Source: Uranotaenia lowii (Eukaryota > Arthropoda > Insecta > Diptera > Culicidae). Taken from it: DNA of 64,000 nt. The first letter of the stretch is position 1; the number at the start of each line of letters is the position of its first letter. A program made the translations under genes and the position numbers. The notes below the pieces were generated by a model. It did not search any database and was not told the DNA's origin. It worked only from the letters and a program-made list of their open reading frames with translations. The stretch is from assembly GCF_029784155.1 (NCBI RefSeq), contig NC_073693.1, positions 333,090,009 to 333,154,008 on the forward strand, read 5' to 3'. Of this stretch, positions 35,967 to 47,200 are shown piece by piece.

Positions 35967-38762
35967 AATTCTAATATTGTGTATCTGAATGTATGCGGTT
36001 TGACCAATAATTTTGAGGAAATATGTGTGTTGGTTCAGGAGCTGAAGCCTAAAATTCTAGTTTTAGTTGAAACTCACCTTACGGAAGATTTGAACGCAAG
36101 TTCGTTGGATATTATTGGATATAATATGATCAACTGTTTTTCGCACTCAAGACATACGGGAGGAGTTACAATGTATGTACATAATATGTTCAAAATTGAC
36201 ATTCTGTTGACTGAATATGTCGAAATGAATTGGATTCTGGCAGGAAAACTGAGTGATGGTAAAAGACAGATGGTCGTTGGAGGAATTTATCATTCCCCTA
36301 GCGCCAGTAATACACGTTTTTTGGATATTTTGGAAAATATTTGGTTGAATCAAATTGTTCTGGACGAAATTGACAATATCTTCTGTGGAGATTTTAACAT
36401 TAATTTCAACAATGAGACAGAGTGCAAAGATTTGAAACGTGTCATGGAGGCATATGGTTTTCGCCAAATTATTATGGAAGACACTCGCATTACGGCATCA
36501 AGCAATTCTAGAATAGATTTGGTTTTCACAAATGTGGAAAGAGCTGAAGCAACAACCATTCCTGATTTTCGTGTATCAGATCATGAGACAGTTAATATTG
36601 TTGCTGGATTTGGACTCGATGATGGCGGACCCGAAATCTATCATATGGTGAACGACTGGAGTCGATATAATAACATTGTATTTAGTCAACTTCTTGAGGC
36701 AGGTATTCAAACCTTAAGATGCGCAGGCTTTAATGAGTTGGTAAGACGTATCGATCTTTTACTTAAAGATAGTGTTAATGCACTTGTTCGTAAAAAACTA
36801 GTACTAAATGGTACTGGGTCAGATACTAAATGGTATTCCCGAACCCTTAGTGAAATCAAAAAACGTAGAGACAATCTTTACAAACAATTTTTAAGAAGGA
36901 AATGCGAAAGAAATTGGCAAAAATACAAAGCTGTCAGGAACGAATATTTACGTAAAATCAAAGAGGCTAAAAATAAATCGATTCAAGACGAGCTGGAGAG
37001 AAACAAATTCAATGGAAAACAATTATGGAAAACAATAAAACGATTGATGAAGTCTAATAGTACAATTGCTAATTCGGTCACATTTAACGGAGTGGAAATC
37101 ACAGACGAAAAAGACATTGCAGAGAAGTTTAATGACTTCTTTATTGATAGCGTCATGGAAATTCATAACAGCATTCCGACAAGCTCAAATGGCTGCGTGA
37201 ATCAGATTATGTACAATACTGGAATTTTTCACACATTCGAAACAATTAGTAGCCAAGATTTTGATGAAATAGTGAACGATATGAAACCTACAGCAGGTAT
37301 CGACAATGTATCTCTAAGAGTTTTTAAGGATTCCTTACCGACATTAGCCAATCCTTTGAGATATGTTATAAACACTAGCTTGCAGTTAGGAATAATACCT
37401 AATACGTGGAAGTGTTCAACTATAGTTCCTATTGAAAAACAAAAAAATGCACGGGAGGCGACCTTTTACCGACCCATAAACATGTTGGAAATTCAAGAAA
37501 AGGTGCTAGAACTGGCAGTAAAAAAGCAATTCGTTCACTTTATTGAGTGTGAAAACATATTGATTGCTGAACAGTCTGGATTCAGAAAGCAGCATTCAAC
37601 AGAATCCGCAGTGAACTTTATACTCCGGAATTGGAAGATAAACATCGAGAACGGGAACTACACAGTCTCTGTGTTTCTAGACTTCAAGAGAGCATTTGAG
37701 ACAATTGATCGGCTACAACTCTTAGAAGTTTTGGTTAGAATTGGCATCAATGGTACGGTTCTAAATTGGTTCAAGAGTTATTTGGATAACAGAATGCAAC
37801 GAACAAAATATGGTTCATCGTACTCACGATACAGGGAAAACAATTTGGGAGTTCCCCAAGGAAGCGTATTAGGCCCTTTGTTATTCATCCTATACATCAA
37901 TGACATGAAAAGGTGTTTACATCACGGACATCTAAAACTTTTTGCAGATGATTCAGTCTCCTATTGGAGTGGAAAGGACATAGGACTCGTTATTCAAGAA
38001 GCAAATGCAGATTTGAAAAATATTGCTGATTTTTTGAAACAAAGAAAATTGTGCCTGAATCTCGATAAAACCTGTTGGATGATTATTGGGAATCGCAAAA
38101 TAGGAGTTAGTCCAAAGTTGCTCATTGATGGATGTGAGATCGAAAGAGTTCGTCAAGTCAAGTACCTAGGAATACAAGTTGATGAAAAATTGAACTTCAT
38201 AGCCCACATAGACTACACAATCAAGAAAATTGCTGTGAAATATGGCGTACTTTGTAAAATAAACAGATATATGACTTTCTGGTCAAAAATAATCTACGTG
38301 AAATCTGTTATTATGCCGCACTTCGATTACTGTGCTACAATATTACTTCATGCATCAGATACACAAACGAAACGGCTACAGAGAATTCAGAATAAGATAA
38401 TGCGAGTAGTGATACGATGCAACCGGTACACCCCAAGTGCACTAATGCTCGATATTCTCCAATGGTTGTCAGTAAAACAGAGGATTGCATATAACAGTTT
38501 GATTTTTATTTATAAAATGAAGAGCGGAATGTTACCATCCTATCTACTAGACGGTTTGCAGTATGGCAATGATGTACATAGCTACAATACACGAAGAGCC
38601 CAAGATTTCAGACTTCCAAGTGCGAGAAAGGATATGACTAAACGATCAATTTTCTACAACGGACTGAAAATGTTTAACAGCTTACCACAGAGCATCAAAG
38701 ACAGTGCAAACATAAATACTTTCAAGAAACAGGCGATACAACACGTTAAGCAGATATTTTGA
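35961..38762 (+). CDS. Retrotransposon ORF2: endonuclease and reverse transcriptase
   Basis: 933 codons are open after the ORF1 TAG, in the same frame. Residues below are numbered from the codon at 35979. The APE-like endonuclease occupies about 1-215, with N4 in LNVCGL, E31 in VETHL, D138 and N140 in GDFNINF, D180 in SRIDLVFTN, and D201-H202 in VSDH. It nicks target DNA. The reverse transcriptase spans about 440-710: RPINML, EQSGFRKQHS, motif A VFLDFKRAF with D568, motif B GVPQGSVLGP, motif C FADD with D657-D658, then KYLGIQVD. The enzyme copies element RNA at the nick (target-primed reverse transcription). The C-terminal region (HFDYCATIL, then NTRR, then FNSLPQSIKD) has the form usual for CR1/L2/Jockey-like elements. 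No RNase H domain is visible. The first in-frame ATG is codon 50, so conventional initiation would lose N4 and E31. Readthrough from ORF1 would give a fusion of about 1,386 residues. No internal stop or frameshift. Confidence 0.95.
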   Translation, partial: QSNSNIVYLNVCGLTNNFEEICVLVQELKPKILVLVETHLTEDLNASSLDIIGYNMINCFSHSRHTGGVTMYVHNMFKIDILLTEYVEMNWILAGKLSDGKRQMVVGGIYHSPSASNTRFLDILENIWLNQIVLDEIDNIFCGDFNINFNNETECKDLKRVMEAYGFRQIIMEDTRITASSNSRIDLVFTNVERAEATTIPDFRVSDHETVNIVAGFGLDDGGPEIYHMVNDWSRYNNIVFSQLLEAGIQTLRCAGFNELVRRIDLLLKDSVNALVRKKLVLNGTGSDTKWYSRTLSEIKKRRDNLYKQFLRRKCERNWQKYKAVRNEYLRKIKEAKNKSIQDELERNKFNGKQLWKTIKRLMKSNSTIANSVTFNGVEITDEKDIAEKFNDFFIDSVMEIHNSIPTSSNGCVNQIMYNTGIFHTFETISSQDFDEIVNDMKPTAGIDNVSLRVFKDSLPTLANPLRYVINTSLQLGIIPNTWKCSTIVPIEKQKNAREATFYRPINMLEIQEKVLELAVKKQFVHFIECENILIAEQSGFRKQHSTESAVNFILRNWKINIENGNYTVSVFLDFKRAFETIDRLQLLEVLVRIGINGTVLNWFKSYLDNRMQRTKYGSSYSRYRENNLGVPQGSVLGPLLFILYINDMKRCLHHGHLKLFADDSVSYWSGKDIGLVIQEANADLKNIADFLKQRKLCLNLDKTCWMIIGNRKIGVSPKLLIDGCEIERVRQVKYLGIQVDEKLNFIAHIDYTIKKIAVKYGVLCKINRYMTFWSKIIYVKSVIMPHFDYCATILLHASDTQTKRLQRIQNKIMRVVIRCNRYTPSALMLDILQWLSVKQRIAYNSLIFIYKMKSGMLPSYLLDGLQYGNDVHSYNTRRAQDFRLPSARKDMTKRSIFYNGLKMFNSLPQSIKDSANINTFKKQAIQHVKQIF

Positions 38763-39005
38763 AATAATGACAAATCCTAAAAAGGATCATATAAAAGTGA
38801 TGAAGATCTGAGGATACATCAGATATAAAATAGTACGGTGATGGACATACGCGGGAGTTAGACGAACAAGTCGTATTGAAATTGAATAATCTAATGCAAA
38901 CAAAATTATCCATAGGATAAACAGTCCCTCCCACTTCTAAAGATGCGTATGGGGTGGAGGAAGGACCCAAATGGGCCTAAGGGACCATCACAGAAAAAAT
39001 AAAAA
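38763..39005 (+). other. 3' UTR and A-rich end of the retrotransposon
   Basis: 243 bp after the ORF2 stop, ending ATCACAG then AAAAAATAAAAA. The end tract serves as the terminus for target-primed reverse transcription. The minisatellite resumes right after it (CTTTAAAATCTGCG). Confidence 0.75.
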
Positions 39006-39610
39006 CTTTAAAATCTGCGTTTCCTGTGTGAATCCGTTTTTCATCACCTTAAGGCCAATCAAAACAAACAATCAACAGTAGCAGATTTAAAAATCTGCGC
39101 TTCCTAAGCCATTCCATTCTTTTCCAATGGAAGGCCAAACCGAAACTAACAATCAACAGCAGCAGCGTTAAAATTTGTTCTTCTCAAGCCAATCCGTTTT
39201 CATCCACCGAAAGGTCAAATCAAAACGAACGATTAACAGCAGAAGCCGTAAAAATTTACGCTTCCTAAGCCATTCGGTCTTTTTCATCGGAAGGTCAAAC
39301 AAAACAATCAATCACCAGATGCTGGCTTAAGATTTGCGCTATCTATACCAATCCGTCTTTTACCACCGGAAGGTCAAATCAAAACAAAAAATCTACAGTA
39401 GCAGCATTAAAAATCTGCGCTTCCTAAGCCATTCCGTCTTTTCCACTGGAAGGCCGAATCAAAACAAACTATTAACAGCAGCCTTGAAAATCTGCAGTTC
39501 CCTTGCCTATCCGTTTTTTTTCGCCCGGAAGATCAAATAAAAAAAACAATAGCAGAAGTTGGCTCAAAACCTGCGCTTTCTAAGTCAATTCGTCTTTTTG
39601 TCCACCAACG
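39006..39610 (+). repeat. Minisatellite of about 78 bp, right part
   Basis: About eight further units with the same AAATCTGCG, TAAGCCATTC and ACCGGAAGG blocks as the array at 32521-34276. It continues the array that the retrotransposon split. Confidence 0.92.
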
Positions 39611-39714
39611 TCTTTTCCATATAGTGTTTGGAGGTGAGAAGGTTGAGAAATAAGTGTTCGGGTTGGCGAGAAGAACGCTGACGAGGGAGCGTGTAGGACG
39701 AATGTGGGGGACAA

Positions 39715-40770
39715 AACTATGACAAAATTACGACAAAATAAAATGGCAAAACATGACAAAAATGGTAAAAAGTGAACAAATTCAAAAAAAAATACAAAAA
39801 TCTGTCAAATATTATTAAAATGTTACAATACAATGAAAATATATCAACTCAACTCTGTCGAAAATATAACCAATGTGATAAAAATATGACAAAAATGACA
39901 AAATTTTGCGAAAATATAACAACTGTGGTAAACAATTGACAAATATAACAAAAATATGAAAAAATATTGGCAAAAAAAAACGCAAAAAATATGACAAGCG
40001 AGGTAAAAATATGTCGAATAAATAACAATAAAATGACAATAGCATGATATAAAATTGTGATAAAAATGAATCAAATTTATGACATAATTAAAACAGATAT
40101 GACAAAATTGTGATTCAAATATGACAAAAATTTTAAAATAAATTTGCAAAAGTGTCGTCAAACTATGTAAAATTATGTCAAACTGATAAATGCCCTATCT
40201 TTCAGAGTATTGTTATTTTTTAACAAATTTGTCATAAACTGGTCAGGGTTTGATTTCATCGGTAATTTTTTGTTATAATTTTGCCAAATTTATCAGATTA
40301 ATGTCATACTTTTTGACTAAGGACTATCGAATTTTTGTCATTTTATTATTAAATCAATAAAATATTTCAGTCCAAGTTTTGGCATATTTTTGAGTTTTTT
40401 TATCAAATTAAATTTGTTATGTTTTGTTTTAGTCTTGCTAAAATTTTGGTACATTTTTGTCATATTTTTAATATTTTTGTCAAATTTTTATCACATTTGT
40501 CAAATTTTTTTCACATGTGTCAGATTTTTGTCATGTTTTTGTAATGTTTTGTTATTTTATAGTCAATCTTTGTCATATTTAGGCCATCATTTTGTCATAT
40601 TTGTAAGATTGCTGTCATTCGATCGTCAAATTTTTGTCATAATTGTCAGAATTTGTCATAATTTTGTCAGGTTTTCACCATATTCATTATAGTTTGTCAA
40701 AGTTTTATCATTTTTTGACTACAATTGTCAAATTTTTGTCATATTTGACAGATATTCGTCATGTCGTCAT
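39715..40770. repeat. Degenerate inverted repeat of TGACAAAA-type units
   Basis: The left arm (about 39715-40160) consists of irregular ATGACAAAA, TGACAAAAATATG and similar units. After a short centre at about 40165-40215, the right arm (to about 40770) reads TTTTTGTCAT, ATTTTTGTCA and related units, the reverse complement of the left arm. Spacing is irregular and mutated, unlike the clean 9-bp arrays at 27.4 and 56.9 kb. It looks like an old palindromic relative of them. Confidence 0.8.
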
Positions 40771-40785
40771 CAAAAAATTTTTATG

Positions 40786-41527
40786 CATCTCTCTTCCCGT
40801 TCCGTCTGAATAATCGTATAGTCTTAGCAAATTTCAAATCGTGTTTATTTATTTTTTTTTTCGAATCACATGTTCACAATTTTGGGAAATGGCAAAAACA
40901 AATGCCTACTGAAATTATCAGCAACTTTAGCTGACAATGATTGAATGCTAAAGCTGCATACACTGATCTAATGCAGTGAGTGACAGAAAAGCCTTAGCGA
41001 AAGACGTTTTCGTAGCAGTCGAGTGAAACAAGTTAGTTCGGGTTTTAGAGTGAGCTTCCTACTGACTATTAGACATATTCACAAAGCTTGCCGTAAGCCA
41101 AGGATGACCGAATCAATCAGAAGCTTTTATATTTTTTGACTTTTCTATTTCATTCATATCAGTTTAAGCTTTTTACACTGATAGCAAATCATAGTCTATA
41201 TCATTCGTGCTCTCAGAAAACTTGCAGCATTGGTTGCAGCGACAATATTTTCCAGTTATCTCAATGGTCAATATTACTCAATTCCCATCTGTCAGTCATC
41301 TGGATGATTTTCTCGCACGGGAGCAAGATCATTTCAAAATTTTCAAACATGGCCGACATTCTATAATATCCGATTTAAACTGACTTCAGACGACATTTTA
41401 TACGATATTTTCACTATGCAGTTGGAATTGCGATTCGCAATACCATTGTTAACGACTTTAGTTGTCATTTCTGTCACGATTTCATGTTTGCTGGGAATTG
41501 TTAGGCACGCGAAAGAGAAATATTCCC
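40786..41527. other. Non-coding DNA, no gene seen
   Basis: Only short open frames without motifs. One (41416-41604) runs into the foldback element and is not credible as a gene. Confidence 0.5.
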
Positions 41528-41750
41528 CCTTATTCTGCGCCGCGCGTGAGGTGACGATAGTCGAGTCGAGTCGGAGTCGCGGCTTATTTCCGAGGCCGAT
41601 GTGACAGAGCATACGATTTGTCACTCACGGTGACTACTAGATTAGCATAAGAACTCAAAAAGTTAATTCTATAAGACGTTTCTTGCCTAAAGCGACTACT
41701 GGAATCGGATGACTCGACTATCGTCACCTCACGCGCGGCGCAGAATAAGG
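41528..41750. mobile_element. MITE/foldback element with perfect 40-bp terminal inverted repeats
   Basis: Bases 41528-41567 are the exact reverse complement of 41711-41750 (left arm begins CCTTATTCTGCGCCGCGCG). The arms are far more GC-rich than the surroundings. The loop is 143 bp, with no coding potential and a smaller inner palindrome GTCACTCACGGTGAC. Outside the arms the match continues only weakly (ATTCC against AATCC). I could not define a target-site duplication, so the superfamily is undetermined. Confidence 0.8.
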
Positions 41751-41883
41751 AGGATTATCAAATAATTCCACTTAATTAATTATTTTTGTTTCGATTATAG
41801 TCGTTTTACCATCTTTATGGCATTCGCGACTTTATCAACGTTGCAGTTGGCGGATCATTATTGAAAAACTTATCCGGTACAAC

Positions 41884-41965
41884 TGTGTTCGATGTTTACT
41901 CTTGGGCTCGAACTCGCGAACATCGGCTCAGAAGCCAACAGACTTGATATCACAAGCCACACCAC
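41884..41965 (-). mobile_element. Possible tRNA-derived SINE fragment
   Basis: On the minus strand GAGTTCGAGCCC (41904-41915) resembles an RNA polymerase III B box. GTGGCTTGTGATATCAAG lies about 40 bases upstream, where an A box would be expected, but it matches poorly. No tRNA cloverleaf can be folded, so this is not a tRNA gene. Confidence 0.35.
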
Positions 41966-42678
41966 TTAATTAATGTTTATTAGAATTATTTCGACAGTTT
42001 TTCGTCAATCGATGCATCGAAACGAATAAAACAAAATAACTTACTTTTCCAAAATACTTCCACTCTCCTCAAAGAACAAGTGTATTGGGGTGTGTCGATT
42101 TGCAACTTTTTTCGAATTTAAAAAATCCTGTAGTCTGGAAAGTTTCCTTTTGGATAAATACCAAAGACGGAATTTTTGGCATGATTTTATAATGAGATTC
42201 TTATAACTACTCGGGTTTTGATTTGAATTGTTGTTTGGAAAACGCGAAAAATTTTCTTGGATATTTTGTTTTCACGCACTGCAAATGGAATTTCAATACA
42301 TGCAGCTTTTCGGGAAACTTTCTGGCTACGAATTTGCCGAAGTTGCGAGAAAACAGTTATAACGCCTCAAAAAGAGAAGGAACAAACAACACTGACAGAT
42401 TTTTTGTTCAATTTTTAGAAATGTTATCTTTACAAGCAAGTTATCGATTTATTAGCTTTGAAATGAACTTCATCAAATTCTTCTTCGTTTTGCGAAAAAA
42501 AAGTTAGAGTTACCAAAAATTACGAGCTACCAGTTGCCATGATTTTTCAAAAATTTAATTTAAATTAGATCTGCCTTTTTCAACATCAATTTGCCACTTA
42601 ATTTTAGTTTAATTTTTGCAAAATATGGATGCCATGGTTTTGAACAAATAAATCCGGCAACACTTAAAATCTGGTAAC

Positions 42679-43058
42679 CAGGATTGCCGAAAAAAATTCT
42701 GCCTTTTTGAGAAAAAAAATCTGAATTTCTGTGACTTTACCCAAAATCCTGTGGTCAATTTTTGTGATGCTATTTCTTTGAATTTTATTAAAAATTCATG
42801 ATAAATTCTGTTTTTTTTAATCATTTTGGAAGCGAAAAATCAATTAACAATAATAATCATATTATACTTTTCAAGAATAAAATTAAGGCTTTCTTATGAC
42901 CAAAAAAAATTATAATTTTGGAATTCCATTCAAAATTGAAAAATTCTGTGAAATCTATGAAAATTTCAGATACTGTGTGTTTGTGACACAGATTTTGTGA
43001 TGAAAATTTGCTCAAAATTCTGTAAAATTCAGATTTCTCTGTGATTTCGGCAACCTTG
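42679..43058. mobile_element. MITE-like dispersed element (CAAGGTTGCCGAAA termini)
   Basis: The left end CAGGATTGCCGAAA and the reverse complement of the right end, CAAGGTTGCCGAAA, form imperfect terminal inverted repeats. The interior carries CTGTGAAATCTG and TCTGTGTCACA-type motifs and no coding sequence. Flanks CTGGTAAC (42671-42678) and CTGATAAT (43059-43066) agree at 6 of 8 positions, consistent with a decayed hAT-type 8-bp target duplication. Similar internal motifs recur at 55290-55716. Confidence 0.5.
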
Positions 43059-43066
43059 CTGATAAT

Positions 43067-43764
43067 TATGATTTTGTCGCAAATGAAAGAGAATTAAGTG
43101 AAGATTAATTCATCAAAACATTTTAATGCCTTAAAATTAATAACTTTTTTCAATAATATTGATTGCACGAAAAATCTGTCCAAGTTGCTGGTTTCTTTTC
43201 ATGAAAAAATAGAATGCTATGTTTCGGGTGTAATAACTTTTTTCTCGCCCTATCGCTCGCACTTTTCGGACTACAGGGTTCTTCTTATACGAAAAAAATT
43301 GAAAAACGACACCCCCTACTAGTTGATCTCTCCTTGAATAAATCGTACAAAAAAATCCTTCAACTGCATTTGAATACTATTTTTTCTAATTTTTCTTAAT
43401 TACTTAATTAACTTAACTTAATAACTTACCACTAACAAAAATATGTTTAAATTTTGTTTTCTCATTTTATTTTCTTTTCAATTTCAAAGATTGTATTGCT
43501 AAACAAATAATCTATGACTTTTTTACTTAAAAAAAACGACCTTTATATCAAATTACGGATAAGCGCAACAACCTAGTAGGAAATATCTTAACAATTACAC
43601 TTGAATAAAATTCTTTAAACCCGCTAGAGCTCTTTGATAGGTGGAATATATTTTTCAATAGTCATACAAAACTCAAAGAGACACCCGAATAATTAAACTC
43701 TGAACCTCCAATATACAATCATGCGTAATCTACTAGCTCAAGTTTTCAAATTAAACTGCTAAGC
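43067..43764. other. AT-rich non-coding DNA
   Basis: No gene or repeat recognised apart from a short TTAATTACTTAATTAACTTAA-like stretch near 43399. Confidence 0.5.
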
Positions 43765-44217
43765 TAAGGTTGCCAGATTGCCCAGATTTATCCGGATTTG
43801 CCCGGATATTTAATACAAAATCGAGGAAAAGTTTAGCCATGCTCTGTTGTCCGGATTTCATTTGGAAAAGTCCGGATTTATCCCGGGTATATTCTATCTA
43901 TTATTTTGTTGAAATTGATTTTTATTAGTGCATTCAAAACGAAACTTTTGCTTTAATTTCATTCAAACAATCATGCAAGGTTTTTCTAAAAGTATAAAAT
44001 GTGATTTAAAATTTGTTACCGAATTTATTTTAAAAAAAAATATTTTTTTTCTTGATTTAAGATAAGTAACTCCTAGTTCCTGACCAAATTTGTCCGGATA
44101 TTGCCTGGATTTTAATAGGCAATTTTGAAATCAAATGCCAATATTTTGCCTGGTTTCAGATCAAATAGTTCGGATTTGTAAGGCCCGAATACGCGCTAAA
44201 AAAACCTAGAAACCTTA
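43765..44217 (+). mobile_element. Dispersed repeat with TTGCC and TCCGGATTT motifs
   Basis: It begins TAAGGTTGCCAGATTGCCC and ends GAAACCTTA, the inverted form of its start, so the ends are roughly inverted. Internally TCCGGATTT, CCCGGATAT and TTGCCTGG recur. A reverse-complement relative sits at about 50797-50938 (shared TTAATACAAAAT core) and a diverged one at 22995-23206. No coding potential. Probably a non-autonomous DNA transposon family. Confidence 0.6.
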
Positions 44218-47200
44218 TGCTTGACACAAAATTTCATGCATTTGGTTACCTTTTTTTGAAAGGTGAAGGAACGATTTTTGAGTACATGTTTCGAAATCGG
44301 TCCCGGATTCCCTTCAATCTTGTTGCTAGGCTTTCAAATTTTATTTTCTTAAATTTTCTAGTTCTATCATTGTAAACCTAGTATCAATTTTAAATTGAAA
44401 AGGCATTGGCATTGTGAAATTTTTGTGTAGTTTATACGTTAAACCACGTTTTGGGTAGTTTGAATCATAATATTCCAGGAGTATTGTTGATTTTTTTTCA
44501 ACAGCCCTTTTTTCCTCAACAGGTTATCGTTTAATAAATGTTAGGTAAAAAAGGGTTCATAAACGACATCAACTTAACACGTTTCTGAAATCTTTAAATC
44601 AGCAAAAGGTATCAGAAGATGAAAACAAAAATTGATAAAATCAAAACTTTACAAATGACACTTAAGAAGATAAAACAAAATCAGGTATCTAAATACCGAA
44701 TAAACTAGGAACCAGTGCTTCTTTATTTGATTGTTTCTCACTTTTTGTACTGAAATATTTCAATTGAAATTGTTTATCAAAATTCAGGCCTTTCTCCCGT
44801 TAAAGTTATCAACAGAAAATATAGGTATGTAACAAAACGTTGAGAAACTTGCTGAAAGTTGCTGGAAAACCCCATTGATATTGGAAAGCTTTATTAGATT
44901 GTAAAGCCACTAGTCTTCTCATAAGACTTCTAATTCTGCCATCAACAAATTAAATTTCCCGGATACCAAATATCCCTAGTAATCCAATGCTTTTCGAAAC
45001 GTTGCTAATGGAACAGCAATAATTTCGCAAACGCGATTAAAACTGGAGTAAAGGAAGAAGAAAAGCAGTCAAACGTTTCTTCATCATGATTCGATTGGTT
45101 TCAAATTTAAACCGACGAAAGCTTTGTGATGGTTTTTTTTTTTTCATTTTTGTTCCTCGTCAGAATTTTTCATCATCCCCCCTTCCTTCTTTGGCATTGC
45201 CTCGAGGAAACACGCGTCTTCGTTCAAAAGGTTCACCGAAAAGAGAAAAAAGTCGGTGGAAAACTGTGACTTTTTATAGTGCTTTTCTTTTCTCCTGTAT
45301 TTCTCGAGAAGAAAAAAAAACCTTCAAAACACTTTGCTCAACTTTCTGTCAAACGAAACGAATCGAAACGAAAGCAAACGAGTGGTCGTTTATTTAATTT
45401 CGAAATCATTTCTCGTTAACTCTCGGTCGGTTGTGTGTGTGATTTTTATCCCGTTGTCCTTTGGAAGGATCTTTCCAATTCCTGAGAGCTAGAGATGGAT
45501 CCTGGAGTAGGTATTATCGAATTTCAAATGCGCATCCCAGCAGGTCTTCGGGAAAATGGAAACGCACCAACGATAGCAAATGACACGTCAAATGATGGCA
45601 ACTGATCAAAAAATAAACCAAACCAGGCAAAACAATACAGCAGCACACAAAGTATGAAACAATCGAAGCAATGGAAAACGACGGCAGAAAAAGGAATGGG
45701 TCCTATACATTAACTATGGTTCGCTACTGGCGTCGATTGATTGAAAAATCATCTCACTCCGACCACGCCGCCCCCGAATTTCGCTTTCCATTAACTCTCA
45801 TCTACCGAGATTGTGGGATTTCTTGGTCCTATCGGAATCCAGTCAGCTGGACGATCACCGCGCAAAGCGTCAATCAGATGTGACTTCGGTATGGCGACCG
45901 TCAGAAAATGAACCGATGAAGTGGTAGGTGACGGGGGGGAAGGAGGTTTATCCCATTTTGTTTATTTGCGATGCGAAATGAGCACCCCGCCAAAGAAAGG
46001 CTCTCGGGGTTGTGTGGCTGGCAATGGAAGAAGTAAAATTTTATTTCCCGTTCATCTCCACCCAATTACCAACCCCGAGAGACAGAAAGAGAAACTGGAC
46101 CGGGTGGTGGCTTAAATTGAATTTTCAGTCGACTGACGCAGAAGAGATTTTCAAATGGGGCTTTCTCTAGCATGGTTGGGACGAGCTATTGTGCCAAATG
46201 GGGATCCGAAAGGGTATTTATGACTTAACTAAGTTTCTTGAATGGCGGTCGATCATTACGGTTAACTAGAAGCCGGGAGGTTTTTCAATCCCGTAATTTA
46301 GTTTATTGAATCTTCGTTTAAGGATGAAACTTTCAAAAATTAATTTTAAAACTTACTCAATTTTAATAAGGTTAAAAGGAATAAAAATTTTTGTTTATTC
46401 TGCTTGTTTAAAATAAGATCTAATAAAAACTTCCACGTAAAATAATTTCTTTACCTTAGCATGGCACCTACAGATTTGTGCCATGGTCATATTCCATTTG
46501 GAAAACATTGCCTGCAGCAGTTTTTAGATTCCCATGCTACTTCAAACATTCGTTCCACTTGTTTTTGCTCGCCTTCGTAACTGTTCTTACCCCCAATGAA
46601 ACTGTTGCATCGTCATTCGGGCAAAATCCACTGCAGCTTTCATTTTGTTGAGAGAGATTCAATATGAAAACAAAAACAACGTGAAAAAAATGTGACAACC
46701 ATTTCCACCCCGGAAGAATTACTCGGTAGGCTCGAGTTTGGAAAGATTTACTGTGGGAGTCAGCCAGAAAAGGTGGAAAAAATATTTAGGTTTATTAAAA
46801 ATTAAAAAAAAAATACTCAATTGCAAATTAAAAAGTCAAATCCGTGTTTCGAATTACTAAAGTTTTGAACACAGCTTTATAAAAGCAAAATATTTTTCAT
46901 AAAGTATATCAGGGCCGTAGGAAGAACCGGCTCATACTAGGTGGGTTTTGGTGACTTAATCTGCCCTATAACATTTTTATTTGAGCTATGCATACATGTA
47001 AAGTGGTAAAAAATTGAAGGTTCTTTACAATTATTCTGGTGCGAGTTATTTTACATTAATAGTAAGGTATTTTATTGAATTTCTAACTTTCAAAATTAAG
47101 TCCTAGAAGTTGCCAATCTTTTTTCCAAGAAATTTCAAAAAACTAATAAAGGATTCGAATATTCCATTTTCAAAATTTTTTTTTCATATTTACATAAATA

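Larger units (their letters stand above)
34277..39005 (+). mobile_element. Full-length non-LTR (LINE-type) retrotransposon inserted in the minisatellite
   Basis: An element of about 4.73 kb has a 324-bp 5' leader beginning CAGTGAAGTGAACG, then ORF1 (gag-like), ORF2 (endonuclease plus reverse transcriptase), a 243-bp 3' UTR and an A-rich end (AAAAAATAAAAA). There are no LTRs. Minisatellite units flank it on both sides, with AATCTGC at the left edge (34270-34276) and again just right of the A-rich tail (39012-39018). This may be a short target duplication or simply the repeated unit. Both frames are open with every expected catalytic residue, so the copy may be young. The PHD finger in ORF1 and the form of the RT C-terminus point to the CR1/L2/Jockey assemblage of non-LTR elements. 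The exact clade needs a phylogeny. Confidence 0.92.
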
